Source: Azotimanducus chitobiosivorans (lineage in GTDB: Bacteria; Pseudomonadota; Gammaproteobacteria; Pseudomonadales; Azotimanducaceae). From it: a stretch of 64,000 bases of DNA. A program made the position numbers and the translations under genes. This document shows positions 43,649 to 52,498 of the stretch, piece after piece. Where the stretch lies: assembly GCA_965200235.1 (NCBI GenBank), contig OZ241339.1, positions 2,356,001 to 2,420,000 of the forward strand, read 5' to 3'. How positions within the stretch are numbered: the first letter of the stretch is position 1; every line of letters begins with the position of its first letter. Below the pieces are notes generated by a model. The model searched no databases and was not told the origin of the DNA. It worked only from the letters and a program-made list of their open reading frames with translations.

Positions 43649-43792
43649 CTAGGGCGTGTTCACACTATGCCCGCCGACGCTGTTGCCCCCTGAGCAAGAG
43701 CCGAAAAAGGTGAATCACGTGCTCAAACGGGTCGCTTCGGCTCTTGCTCAGGGGGCAACAGCGTCGGCGGGCATAGTGTGAACACGCCCTAG
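43649..43792. repeat. MITE-like perfect hairpin (57-bp arms)
   Basis: Arms at 43649-43705 and 43736-43792 are perfect inverted repeats with a 30-base loop. The ends read CTAGGGCGTGTTCACACTAT. The right end supplies the TAG stop of the BrnA-like gene. Non-coding, compact and perfectly symmetric, it looks like a recently inserted miniature element. Confidence 0.9.
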
Positions 43793-43983
43793 AGGGTCCT
43801 TCCAGACTGCGCACAATCCCGCAGATAGAGATTGATTAAACTCTGATAGGGTAGACCTTTGACCTGCGCCATCGCCTTGAAATATTCAACAGTGTCGGCA
43901 TCAATTCGAATCGTGACTCGTTGTTTCAACCGGCTTGTGTACGGGTTCTTCACTGACTCGGAAAAGTCGTAATGATCACGCAT
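43789..43983 (-). CDS. brnA: BrnA-type antitoxin
   Basis: The 64-residue protein has RVTIRIDADTVEYFKAMAQV followed by GLPYQSLINLYLRDCA, the ribbon-helix-helix of BrnA/CopG antitoxins, and an N-terminal MRDHYDFSESVKNPY. Its last codon and TAG lie at the edge of the hairpin element, so the C-terminus may be slightly altered. It follows the damaged brnT in the usual toxin-first order. Confidence 0.85.
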   Translation of the reverse strand: MRDHYDFSESVKNPYTSRLKQRVTIRIDADTVEYFKAMAQVKGLPYQSLINLYLRDCAQSGRTL

Positions 43984-44268
43984 GCTGAAATCCCCAGTAG
44001 GTACTTTGTTCTCGCTTGCCTGCTTTGCGTGCCGAGATAATTCGTATGCAATTCTCGCTACGTTCAATGTGGCAAACAATTAGCAGCCGTGATAGCTGAC
44101 TCATCCTAAAAGCATAAACCTCTCTTCGCCTTCAGAAGAGTCGGGATCTGGGATAAGACGCGAATGATCATCGAAAAAGACAGTCTTGGCCTCGCTAAAA
44201 GATACTCCGTGCCTCCTTTCGTTGGAGTTATTTTTGTTCTCGTCCCATTCAAAGCTAAGCAGCGTCAA
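43976..44268 (-). pseudogene. brnT: BrnT toxin with a one-base frameshift
   Basis: The first frame reads LSFEWDENKNNSNERRHGVS, then PDPDSSEGEERFMLLG, and hits TGA at the sequence GGATGAGTC. The rest of BrnT (MSQLSRLLIVCHIERSENCI, then RIISARKAGKREQSTYW) continues in the next frame to 43976. Loss of one base between GG and ATGAG restores a full BrnT, an RNase toxin of the RelE-like fold. The start is probably the TTG at 44268. Confidence 0.85.
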
Positions 44269-44303
44269 TCGAACCGTAACAATGCAATGTAATTGTACAC
44301 CCG

Positions 44304-46118
44304 TTAGTCGGGCTTGTACCAAATCGCCGAGCTCACCGCGCGCTCCTGGATCATCGCGGGTTCGGGCGGCTCGATGCCCATTTTGATGGCGTCATAGGTG
44401 CTGTAGCGTGGCGTCGGCACTTCCACAGCGCGCGCATAGTAGAGCGCGTGCAATGCGGCATCGAATTCAGGGTCCTGCCATCGGGTTGACAGGCTCGACG
44501 CGCCGGATTGGTCCGTGCCTTCGTGATCGATCAGGTCAATCACCCGCTCGTGGCTCGTCCCTGTCTCATCCACCCACGCCTTGACTAGCTGCAAGCGATG
44601 AAGATTGGCGCCGAGCGCATCCTTGAGTGCGACCACCACGAAATCTGGGCTTTGAAGGCCCGCATGTCCATGCAACGTGCCGCCCATCGGCACGCCGCCC
44701 GCATAGGCTCGCGCCAGCCAGTCGCCGTCCAAGAGATCATCGGGATATTCCCAACCCGCGAAGAATCGCAGTGAGATGCGCGGCCCGGATGTCGCGTAGG
44801 TTTCTTTTCGCCGCATGGCGCGGAACAGGGATTCGCGTGTGTTCTCCTCAGCCCATACTGCGACAAGCCCCGCTGCGCCGTAGGCGCGCACCCTGAATAT
44901 GCGCTCCGACACGTAGGCGATGCCGAGCCGCTGCGCGGGCGAGCCATCCAAGAGCGGCAGCTTGCCGTGATAGTTGTCCTCTTCCGAGGCGGAGCTTGCG
45001 TTATGACTGTCGCTGCTGCCAATGACACCAAACTCGAAGGGATTGAATCCGCTTGCGTGCGCAAACTCAAGACCAGTGCGCAGGGCGTCGCGCGCATAGC
45101 TGCCTCGCACTTGGCTTGGCTGCACGTCCCGCGAAAGCATTTCGTCCATGATCTCGAAATCGGCGAGGTCATCATGCGGCGAGAGGCTTGGATGCGTCTC
45201 GGAAGTGCCTTTGACTTGGAAGATCTCGACCAAAGGCTCGCTCCTGCGCCGCAAGTCCGCATAGTCGGCGTCGAGCGGCGCGCCAGCGTAGGTTGATGCG
45301 CGAAACATCAAGCCATCGCTGACGTTGCTGTTATGCGGTATGGCTAGGGCTTCCATGCCTTGTTCGCGCTGATGCGCGAGCGCCTTCCAGAGGTCTTCGG
45401 GGTTCTCGGAGTCAAGCGATGAGAATGGATAGCTCGGCACGGCGGATGATCGGTAGATGACGTTGCGATGCAAGTGGCGCTCTTCAGGGGTTGAAGACCA
45501 TTCGTAGCCAATGAACGCGGTGAATCGACCAGGGTCGTTGTGGCGCTCGGCTGCGTCGATGATTCTCTTCCAAGCAGAGGTGGAAACGTGCTGAAGTTCC
45601 ACGCGGTCAAAGCGCTCTTGGCGAGCATGGTCGCTTGCACCCAAATCGCCGAGCACCCTGCGAAGATAGAGTGCGCTGAATCTGATCGGGCTGCCGTCTC
45701 TCAAGGCATCGAGCAGCTTGGCGTCCGGCATGTCACGCCCCTCGCCAGCCAAATGCCTCGGGATGCCGAGATACTCGGCGTGATCAGTGACAGCACCGAA
45801 GTCGAGCGGGCGCGACGCTCGGATTGGATACCCAAGCGCGTGCTCGATGGTGCCGCCCTTCATGAAGGTGTAGGCATCATCCGGCAGCGCTCGCGTGCCA
45901 AAGGTGTAGGCGTCATAGGAAAGCGCGGTGTGTACGTGCAGGTCGCCCCAGAAGAGATTGCGCGTGGGGCTGTGTGCGATCATCTCCCTCGCAGGCGGCG
46001 GCTCGGCTTGATCGGCGTCAAAGACCTCTTCAAACGTCGGGTCTTGGAACTTGCCGCAGGCGGCCAGCACCAGGCCCATCAAGCCCATCGCGAGAACGCT
46101 TAAGCGGCCTGTCGTCAT
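44304..46118 (-). CDS. DUF3604 (PHP-like) lipoprotein
   Basis: The 604-residue protein has a lipoprotein signal (GLMGLVLAACG) and the DUF3604 fold: LFWGDLHVHTALSYDAYTFG with a PHP-like His pair, DFGAVTDHAEYLGIP, TAFIGYEWSS and GVIGSSDSHNASSASEEDNY. It is probably a periplasmic metal-dependent hydrolase of unknown substrate. It overlaps by four bases with the upstream AsmA-like gene. Confidence 0.87.
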   Translation of the reverse strand: MTTGRLSVLAMGLMGLVLAACGKFQDPTFEEVFDADQAEPPPAREMIAHSPTRNLFWGDLHVHTALSYDAYTFGTRALPDDAYTFMKGGTIEHALGYPIRASRPLDFGAVTDHAEYLGIPRHLAGEGRDMPDAKLLDALRDGSPIRFSALYLRRVLGDLGASDHARQERFDRVELQHVSTSAWKRIIDAAERHNDPGRFTAFIGYEWSSTPEERHLHRNVIYRSSAVPSYPFSSLDSENPEDLWKALAHQREQGMEALAIPHNSNVSDGLMFRASTYAGAPLDADYADLRRRSEPLVEIFQVKGTSETHPSLSPHDDLADFEIMDEMLSRDVQPSQVRGSYARDALRTGLEFAHASGFNPFEFGVIGSSDSHNASSASEEDNYHGKLPLLDGSPAQRLGIAYVSERIFRVRAYGAAGLVAVWAEENTRESLFRAMRRKETYATSGPRISLRFFAGWEYPDDLLDGDWLARAYAGGVPMGGTLHGHAGLQSPDFVVVALKDALGANLHRLQLVKAWVDETGTSHERVIDLIDHEGTDQSGASSLSTRWQDPEFDAALHALYYARAVEVPTPRYSTYDAIKMGIEPPEPAMIQERAVSSAIWYKPD

Positions 46119-47017
46119 CGCGCCTCGGAGAGTGCCTGCTCCACTTCCCCGAAAGTCTGGCTGAAGGCATCCTCGGCGTCTCTTGCGATGAGGCGCAGCG
46201 CGAGATCCCGCAAGGCGTCAAAATCCAGGCGGCAGGGCAAGCGCTCGTCAAAGCTGCCATCGCAGCGAATCGGCCAAGGCACATCGGCCACGAACTTCCC
46301 GGCGCGAAAGTCCCCCTGATCGCCTTCGGACGTCAGCAGCAACTCAAAGTCATAGTCGATGTCGCGCTCAATGAAATCGACCGCGCCGCCGCCAGTCAGT
46401 TTGAGGTTTTCAAGCACAAGCGTGAAGCGCGTGTCGTCAAACCCGTTTGACGCATCAAAGTCTGCGTTCAGGACTCCAAAGGTCATCTGCTCGGGCCAGT
46501 CAACGAAATGGCCGGAGTCCCTCGCCCAGCGCATCGGCCCGCGGTTGATTCGTTCGATCTCCCGTGTGTCGAGCGTGCCTCGGCCGCCGCTGATCCGCAG
46601 TGCGCCTTTTGCCATGCCGCCAAACGAGAAATCCCCCTGCACATTGAGGTTTGAGGTTAATTCGAATGGTCCTCCGAGGTATTCAATGACGGTCTGCGCG
46701 GGCAGCTCGCCGGAAGCGAAGGCAATCCTTGCGAGCGAAGGTTCGGGAGTCAAGGCAAACCAAATCCGCAGCGAATCAAGGCTGAACTGTTGCTTCGGAT
46801 CGTCCCTATGCACCAAGCGCGCATCGGTGTAGTCAACTTGCAACGGCGAACGAAGTGACCAGGCGGCATCACCCGCTTCGAAGCGAAACTCTGAGACGTG
46901 TGAGATGCGCGCATCGGCTAATCCGATCAATCGTTCGGCCTGTGTCAGCAGCTTGATGGCTACGAGCGTCCCGATAATTAACGCAAACACGAGCATCCAG
47001 AATCGCTTCGCCGTCAT
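46115..47017 (-). CDS. AsmA-like membrane-anchored protein
   Basis: The 300-residue protein has one N-terminal membrane segment (FWMLVFALIIGTLVAIKLL) and a beta-rich periplasmic part. The middle section (FELTSNLNVQGDFSFGGMAK) and later LENLKLTGGGAVDF recall AsmA/DUF748-type repeats involved in envelope lipid handling. The assignment is by general resemblance. It is coupled to the DUF3604 gene and divergent from the receptor array. Confidence 0.55.
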   Translation of the reverse strand: MTAKRFWMLVFALIIGTLVAIKLLTQAERLIGLADARISHVSEFRFEAGDAAWSLRSPLQVDYTDARLVHRDDPKQQFSLDSLRIWFALTPEPSLARIAFASGELPAQTVIEYLGGPFELTSNLNVQGDFSFGGMAKGALRISGGRGTLDTREIERINRGPMRWARDSGHFVDWPEQMTFGVLNADFDASNGFDDTRFTLVLENLKLTGGGAVDFIERDIDYDFELLLTSEGDQGDFRAGKFVADVPWPIRCDGSFDERLPCRLDFDALRDLALRLIARDAEDAFSQTFGEVEQALSEAR

Positions 47018-47159
47018 TCTACTGGCGCGAGGAATTCGCGTAATGCCAACATCTTCCTATAACAAACTGTCGAAAGATACGGCGCTATGGTATAGAATCG
47101 TCGCTAATTCGGTACGAATAGCACCCGGAGACTTCAAAGCAGAGAGGGGGATGTTCAGC

Positions 47160-49625
47160 ATGGTTTTAAGTTCCGTTTTCCGTCATGTGACCGTGAGCGC
47201 CAGCGCGTTTGCGCTCATTGTCACGCTCCCGATGGTGTCAGCGCCTGCCCTTGCGGAACAGGTCATTGAAGAAATGGTCGTGACAGCGCGCAGGCGCAGC
47301 GAAAACCTACAGGACGTGCCAGCAGCCGTCGCCGCGTTCAACGGCGAGGAGCTCGAAGAGCGCGGCGTTGATAACATCATTGAAATTGATCGCTTGACGC
47401 CGAACATCACGGTCAACGAAACAACGGGCGTCGTTGCGGGCGGGCTGCAAGTCTTCATCCGTGGTATTGGCAACGACCCGGGCTTCGACCAAGGTGTCGG
47501 CATCTACGTGGACGATGTCTATCTGAACCGCGCCGGCGCAGGGCTGATTAACGTCTATGACGTTGAACGGATAGAGGTGTTGAAAGGGCCGCAGGGCCAT
47601 CTATACGGGCGCAATACTGTCGGCGGCGCCATTAAGTACGTTAGCGCTGAACCGGGCGACGAGTTGCGAGTGCATGCGTCGGCGAAGATAGGCTCGGATG
47701 ATCAGCGCAATTTCAAGGCCGGCCTGTCTGGGCCGCTTGTCGAAGGTGTCCTGTGGGGTTCGGTCGCGGTGTCGCAAGTCGGGCATGACGGCTACCAGAC
47801 CAACCGCTATGACGGCGGTGAATATGCAAGCCCGGATGTTCTCTCGGCGCGCGGGACCATCGTGGCACAGTTCAGCGAGTCGCTCCGTGTCAAGCTGGTC
47901 GCGGACATGATGCGTGACCGCTCGGCGCCTATCGTGCCGAACCGTGTCGCGGTGAACCTTGGCGGCCCTGCAGGCTTGGGCACTTTTCAGCAATTGTTAT
48001 CGCTTGCCGACAATTTCGTCCCCGGCGCAGGCTTCCTCGCTCCCGGATATATGCTTGACACACGACTGCCGACCGACATCGATGAGGTCAACACCGCGCA
48101 CACCGAGAACGGACTCGACGAATACTTCATCGACACCGACGGCGTGTCGCTGACCGCGACTTGGGACTTTGCTGACGCATGGTCGGTGAAGTCGATCACT
48201 GGCGTGCGGGAGATGGAAAGAACCCAACCCTCTGACTTCGATGGCAGCGAACAACTGTTCATCAACACGCTGCAATTCTGGGGATCGGAAGATTTTTCGC
48301 AGGAATTTCAACTCAGTTACTTGGGCGAGCGCATCAACGCGCTACTCGGCTACTACTACTTGGATGGCGAATACAGCGTCACTGCGTTCACCGAGCAAAG
48401 AGCCATCCTGCGCTTGGTCGCTGACCACGACAAGACTACATACGACGACGAGCGACCGCTTGAATCCACATCCTTCTACGCCAATGTTGACTGGGACATC
48501 ACCGAAAAAATGCAGTTGTCGCTTGGTGGTCGATTGACGACCGACAAGAAGCAGATAGATCAATTTGCCAACGTGGAACTGACAAGCCACGCAGCGGCTT
48601 GCTTCAATATTCCGATGCTTGCCTGCGACCCGGCAGCAGGCATCTTCGTGCCGATCGTGCTCTCGCCGTTAGGCGCGCAAATCGCGCCTAATCTGCCCAT
48701 CTTCCAGTTCTTTTTGCCTCATAGAGATGGCTTGGGGAACATCACTTCGGCAGGCAACATGCCTTCGACCATCACCTATCCTGAGAATAAGACCGGCAAA
48801 GACGAGTGGGACGAGTTCACACCGAGCTTCAAGCTGAGCTACCGCCTCTCGGACGACACTCTTATTTACGGCGGCGGCTCAACGGGCTTCAAATCTGGCG
48901 GTTTCGACTACACCGGACCTGAGCCTATCGCGGGCACATATGACCCGGAACTTGTCACCACCTGGATGATCGGCACCAAGTCAACGCTGCTTGACGGCAC
49001 GCTGAGGCTGAACTTTGAAGCGTTTCTCAACCAGTACAAGGACAAGCAGTTCACGTCGGTGGCGCTGACGGCCGATAACCGCCTGATCCAGCAGAACGAC
49101 AACGTCGCTGATGCCGAGTCGAGCGGCGCTGAAGTCGAAATCTTCTGGCTGCCGCCAGTCGATGGCTTAGCGATCAATTTGAATGTTGGCATCTTGGATA
49201 TCGAAGTCGATGAGTTTATCGGGGAGACGTCGCCGGGCATGATTGGCAACATCGCCGACCGCAGCGCGTTCGGCTACACACCGGAAATGACCGCGCAAGC
49301 ACGCATCCAATACACCATGCCAGTCGGCCGTTTCGGCGTGCTCACCTTCGGCCTTGACGCCGACTACCGCGACGAAATGTACACCGATGCGTGGGTCGAT
49401 ACCTCCAGCGATTTTGAGATCCAATCGAAGTCCGAAGCGCGGACACTGACTAACGCGTTTGTGTCGTTCAACACCGCGGATGATCGCTGGCGCGTACGCT
49501 TGGAAGGCAAGAACCTGTCTGACAAGCGAGTGCTTGAGAGCACCTTCGTCGTCAGTAATTTCATGCTAGGCGGCTACAACCGTGGCCGCACTTGGGGCTT
49601 AAGCGTCGCGTATCAGATGCAGTGA
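47160..49625 (+). CDS. TonB-dependent receptor, tandem copy 1
   Basis: The 821-residue protein has a signal peptide ending VSAPALAEQ and a TonB box EEMVVTARRRSENLQDVPAA. The plug has FIRGIGNDPGFDQGVGIYVD and KGPQGHLYGRNTVGGAIKYV, and the barrel ends NRGRTWGLSVAYQMQ. It is closely related to the next two genes along its whole length. ATG at 47160 is nine bases from AGGGGG; ATG at 47151 is the alternative. It lacks the hairpin leader of the other two. Confidence 0.93.
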   Translation: MVLSSVFRHVTVSASAFALIVTLPMVSAPALAEQVIEEMVVTARRRSENLQDVPAAVAAFNGEELEERGVDNIIEIDRLTPNITVNETTGVVAGGLQVFIRGIGNDPGFDQGVGIYVDDVYLNRAGAGLINVYDVERIEVLKGPQGHLYGRNTVGGAIKYVSAEPGDELRVHASAKIGSDDQRNFKAGLSGPLVEGVLWGSVAVSQVGHDGYQTNRYDGGEYASPDVLSARGTIVAQFSESLRVKLVADMMRDRSAPIVPNRVAVNLGGPAGLGTFQQLLSLADNFVPGAGFLAPGYMLDTRLPTDIDEVNTAHTENGLDEYFIDTDGVSLTATWDFADAWSVKSITGVREMERTQPSDFDGSEQLFINTLQFWGSEDFSQEFQLSYLGERINALLGYYYLDGEYSVTAFTEQRAILRLVADHDKTTYDDERPLESTSFYANVDWDITEKMQLSLGGRLTTDKKQIDQFANVELTSHAAACFNIPMLACDPAAGIFVPIVLSPLGAQIAPNLPIFQFFLPHRDGLGNITSAGNMPSTITYPENKTGKDEWDEFTPSFKLSYRLSDDTLIYGGGSTGFKSGGFDYTGPEPIAGTYDPELVTTWMIGTKSTLLDGTLRLNFEAFLNQYKDKQFTSVALTADNRLIQQNDNVADAESSGAEVEIFWLPPVDGLAINLNVGILDIEVDEFIGETSPGMIGNIADRSAFGYTPEMTAQARIQYTMPVGRFGVLTFGLDADYRDEMYTDAWVDTSSDFEIQSKSEARTLTNAFVSFNTADDRWRVRLEGKNLSDKRVLESTFVVSNFMLGGYNRGRTWGLSVAYQMQ

Positions 49626-49734
49626 GCCTCTCGCCTAGGCGGACCACCTAAGGACCACCTAACAACCGCTCGAAAAAGGCGCAGAACGCATCGCTTGCGG
49701 CGTTGTGTGATAGCATCAGCGAAGACTTATTGGG

Positions 49735-49767
49735 AAAGGCTTTGGCACGCGTCGTGCCAAAGCCTTT
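49735..49767 (+). promoter_or_regulatory. Leader hairpin before tandem receptor 2
   Basis: A 15-bp perfect stem (49735-49749 with 49753-49767, loop CGT) is followed by ATTCTTAAAGGGAAGG and the ATG at 49790. The stem plus short T-rich tail resembles an intrinsic terminator or attenuator. The equivalent hairpin before copy 3 differs by a compensatory pair. Confidence 0.75.
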
Positions 49768-49789
49768 ATTCTTAAAGGGAAGGACTCAC

Positions 49790-52327
49790 ATGAACCGACA
49801 CTTCATTTTTCGTCGCGCGACATTGTGTGCGTGTCTGCTTGCGCTCGTGGTCATGATGCCACTGGTGCCGGTGCCTGCACTTGGACAGCAGATCATAGAA
49901 GAAATCGTTGTCACGGCGCGCAAGCGCAGCGAGAATCTGCAGGACGTGCCTGCGGCGGTTGCCGCGTTCAACGCCCAAGAGCTCGAAGAACGCGGCATCG
50001 ACAACATCGCCGAGATCGGGCGCTTGACGCCGAACATCACGGTCAACGAAACATCGGGTATCGTGGCTGGCGGGCTGCAAGTCTTCATCCGCGGCATTGG
50101 CAACGACCCGGGCTTCGACCAAGGCGTCGGCGTCTATGTGGATGATGTCTATCTGAACCGCGCGGGCGGTGCGCTAATCGATGTCTATGACATCGAACGG
50201 ATAGAGGTGTTGAAAGGGCCGCAGGGCCACCTATACGGACGCAACACTATCGGAGGCGCCATCAAGTACGTCAGCGCTGAACCGAGCGATGAAGCGCGTG
50301 TGCATGTGTCGGCCAAGATAGGCACGGACGACCAGCGCAATTTCAAGGCCAGTCTGTCCGGGCCGCTTGCCCAAGACGTTCTGTGGGGCTCGTTCGCGGT
50401 GTCGCAAGTGGGTCGTGACGGCTACCAAACCAACCTCTATGACGGTGGTGAGTACGCAGGAGCGGACATTCTCTCAGCGCGTGGCACACTCGTGGCACAG
50501 TTCAGCGATTCGCTTCGTGTCAAGCTCGTCGGGGACATGATGCGTGACGACTCGGAGCCTATCGTGCCGAACCGTGTCGCGGTGAACCTCGGCGGACCTA
50601 GCGGCTTAGGCACTTTTCAAGCACTGCTATCGGGTGCCAGCCAGATTTTTCCCGGCGCCGCCCTCCTCCCTCCCGGTGACCGAGCCACAGCGCTGCAGCC
50701 ACTGCGCAACCCGACAGGCCTCCTCCCTGCCGAATCCCTGCTTGACACAAGAGTGCCGACCGACATTGATGAGGTCAACACCGCGCACATCGAGAACGGA
50801 TTCGACGAACACTACATCGACACCGACGGCCTGTCGCTGACCGCGACTTGGGACTTTGCCGAGGCATGGTCGTTGAAGTCGATCACCGGCGTGCGCGAGG
50901 TGGACAGGACGAATATCGGTGACTACGATGGCAGTGCGCAAAGGTTCATCAACACAACGCAGTTCTGGAAATCGGAGGATTTTTCGCAGGAATTTCAGCT
51001 CAGTTACACGGGCGAGCGTATCAACGCGCTACTCGGCTACTACTACTTGGAGGGCGAAATCAACAGGCCCGCGTTCACCGAGCAAAGAGCCATCCTGCGC
51101 CTGCTCACCGATCACGACAAGACTACACATGTGGACGAGCAATCAATCGAGTCCACATCCTTCTATGCCAATGTTGACTGGAACATCACCGAAAGAATGC
51201 AGTTGACGCTCGGCGGTCGATTGACGACCGACAAGAAGGAACTGCATCAACTCGCGGATGTGGAGTTGATAACGTATCCGGCGGTCTGCTTTATCAACCC
51301 GAGTCAAGGAGTCGATTGCAACCCACTAGGCGGGGTGTTCGCCCCCCTTGTGTTGTCGCCCGCTGGCTGGCAGGCGTTGCAGCCACTCGCGCCAAACCTA
51401 CCTGGTTTCGGCGGCTTTTTGAGAGACCCGCAGGGCAATGTGGTCGAATACAGAACAGGCATCACCTACCCCGAGAACAAGATCGGCGAAGACGAATGGG
51501 ACGAGTTCACGCCGAGCCTCAGGCTGAGCTACCGCCTTTCGGACGATACGCTCGTCTACGGCGGCTGGTCAACAGGCTTCAAATCGGGCGGTTTGGACAA
51601 CACCGGGCCGGACCCTATTTCGGCCACATATGAACCGGAACTTGTCACCACCTGGTCGATCGGCGCCAAGTCAACACTGCTTGACGGCACCTTGAGGCTG
51701 AACTTTGAAGCATTTCTCAACCACTACGAGGACAAGCAGTTCACTTCGGTGGTGCTGACTGAAGACCAGCGCTTGGTCCAACAGAACGACAATGTCGCTG
51801 ATGCCGAGTCGAGCGGCGCTGAAGTCGAAATTCTCTGGCTGCCACCGGTCGATGGCTTGGCGATCAATGTGAATGTCGGCATCCTCGACATTGAAATCGA
51901 TGAGTTTATTGCCGAGGTCTCGCCAGAGATGACACCGGGCGTTCTCGGCGACATCGCCGACAACAGCGCGCTCGGCTACTCACCGGAACTCACCGTACAA
52001 GCACGCGTCCAATACACCATGCCGGTCGGCCGTTTCGGCGCGCTCACCTTCGGGGTTGACGCCGACTACCGCGACGACATGTACACCACCTCGGCGGTCA
52101 ATCTCGCCAGCGCTTTTCGGATCCAATCGAAGTCCGAAGCGCGGACGCTGACCAATGCGTTCCTGTCGTTCAGCACCTTGGATGATCGCTGGCGCGTGCG
52201 CTTGGAAGGCAAGAACCTGTCTGACAAGCGACGACTTGAGAACAGCTTCATCATCAGCAATTTCATGCTCGGCGGCTACCAGCGTGGCCGCACTTGGGGC
52301 TTAAGCGTCGCGTATCAAATGCAGTGA
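49790..52327 (+). CDS. TonB-dependent receptor, tandem copy 2
   Basis: The 845-residue receptor has signal peptide CLLALVVMMPLVPVPALGQQ, TonB box EEIVVTARKRSENLQDVPAA and the same plug and C-terminal strands as its neighbours. It differs from copies 1 and 3 mainly in extracellular loop regions, for example an insertion around TALQPLRNPTGLLPAESLLD, which is where ligand specificity lies. The ATG has GGGAAGGA seven bases upstream. Confidence 0.94.
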   Translation: MNRHFIFRRATLCACLLALVVMMPLVPVPALGQQIIEEIVVTARKRSENLQDVPAAVAAFNAQELEERGIDNIAEIGRLTPNITVNETSGIVAGGLQVFIRGIGNDPGFDQGVGVYVDDVYLNRAGGALIDVYDIERIEVLKGPQGHLYGRNTIGGAIKYVSAEPSDEARVHVSAKIGTDDQRNFKASLSGPLAQDVLWGSFAVSQVGRDGYQTNLYDGGEYAGADILSARGTLVAQFSDSLRVKLVGDMMRDDSEPIVPNRVAVNLGGPSGLGTFQALLSGASQIFPGAALLPPGDRATALQPLRNPTGLLPAESLLDTRVPTDIDEVNTAHIENGFDEHYIDTDGLSLTATWDFAEAWSLKSITGVREVDRTNIGDYDGSAQRFINTTQFWKSEDFSQEFQLSYTGERINALLGYYYLEGEINRPAFTEQRAILRLLTDHDKTTHVDEQSIESTSFYANVDWNITERMQLTLGGRLTTDKKELHQLADVELITYPAVCFINPSQGVDCNPLGGVFAPLVLSPAGWQALQPLAPNLPGFGGFLRDPQGNVVEYRTGITYPENKIGEDEWDEFTPSLRLSYRLSDDTLVYGGWSTGFKSGGLDNTGPDPISATYEPELVTTWSIGAKSTLLDGTLRLNFEAFLNHYEDKQFTSVVLTEDQRLVQQNDNVADAESSGAEVEILWLPPVDGLAINVNVGILDIEIDEFIAEVSPEMTPGVLGDIADNSALGYSPELTVQARVQYTMPVGRFGALTFGVDADYRDDMYTTSAVNLASAFRIQSKSEARTLTNAFLSFSTLDDRWRVRLEGKNLSDKRRLENSFIISNFMLGGYQRGRTWGLSVAYQMQ

Positions 52328-52334
52328 GCCTCGC

Positions 52335-52378
52335 CTCGGAGCCTGAGCCGTAGGAAGTCACGGCTGCAAATCCGCTCG
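52335..52378. repeat. Degenerate half copy of the palindromic element (copy D)
   Basis: About 44 bases match the left end of copy B (GGAGCCTGAGCCGTAGGAAG, then ACGGCTGCAAATCCGCTC) with a few changes. The match then ends abruptly. It lies seven bases after the stop of receptor copy 2. Confidence 0.75.
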
Positions 52379-52444
52379 AAACAAAAAAGGCGCAAAACGC
52401 ACATTTGCGGCGTTGCGTGATAGCATGAGCGAAGACTCAGTGGG

Positions 52445-52477
52445 AAAGGCGTTGGCACGCCTCGTGCCAACGCCTTT
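52445..52477 (+). promoter_or_regulatory. Leader hairpin before tandem receptor 3
   Basis: Stem 52445-52459 with 52463-52477, loop CCT, then ATTCTTAAGGGAGGGACTCA and the ATG. Relative to the copy 2 hairpin, a T-A pair has become G-C on both arms, so pairing is kept. Confidence 0.75.
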
Positions 52478-52498
52478 ATTCTTAAGGGAGGGACTCAC

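Noticed and set aside
49735..49767. Leader hairpin as merely the terminator of the preceding receptor
   Set aside because: It lies over 100 bases after that stop and only 22 bases before the next start, with conservation of the whole leader. A leader role is at least as likely, though termination cannot be excluded.
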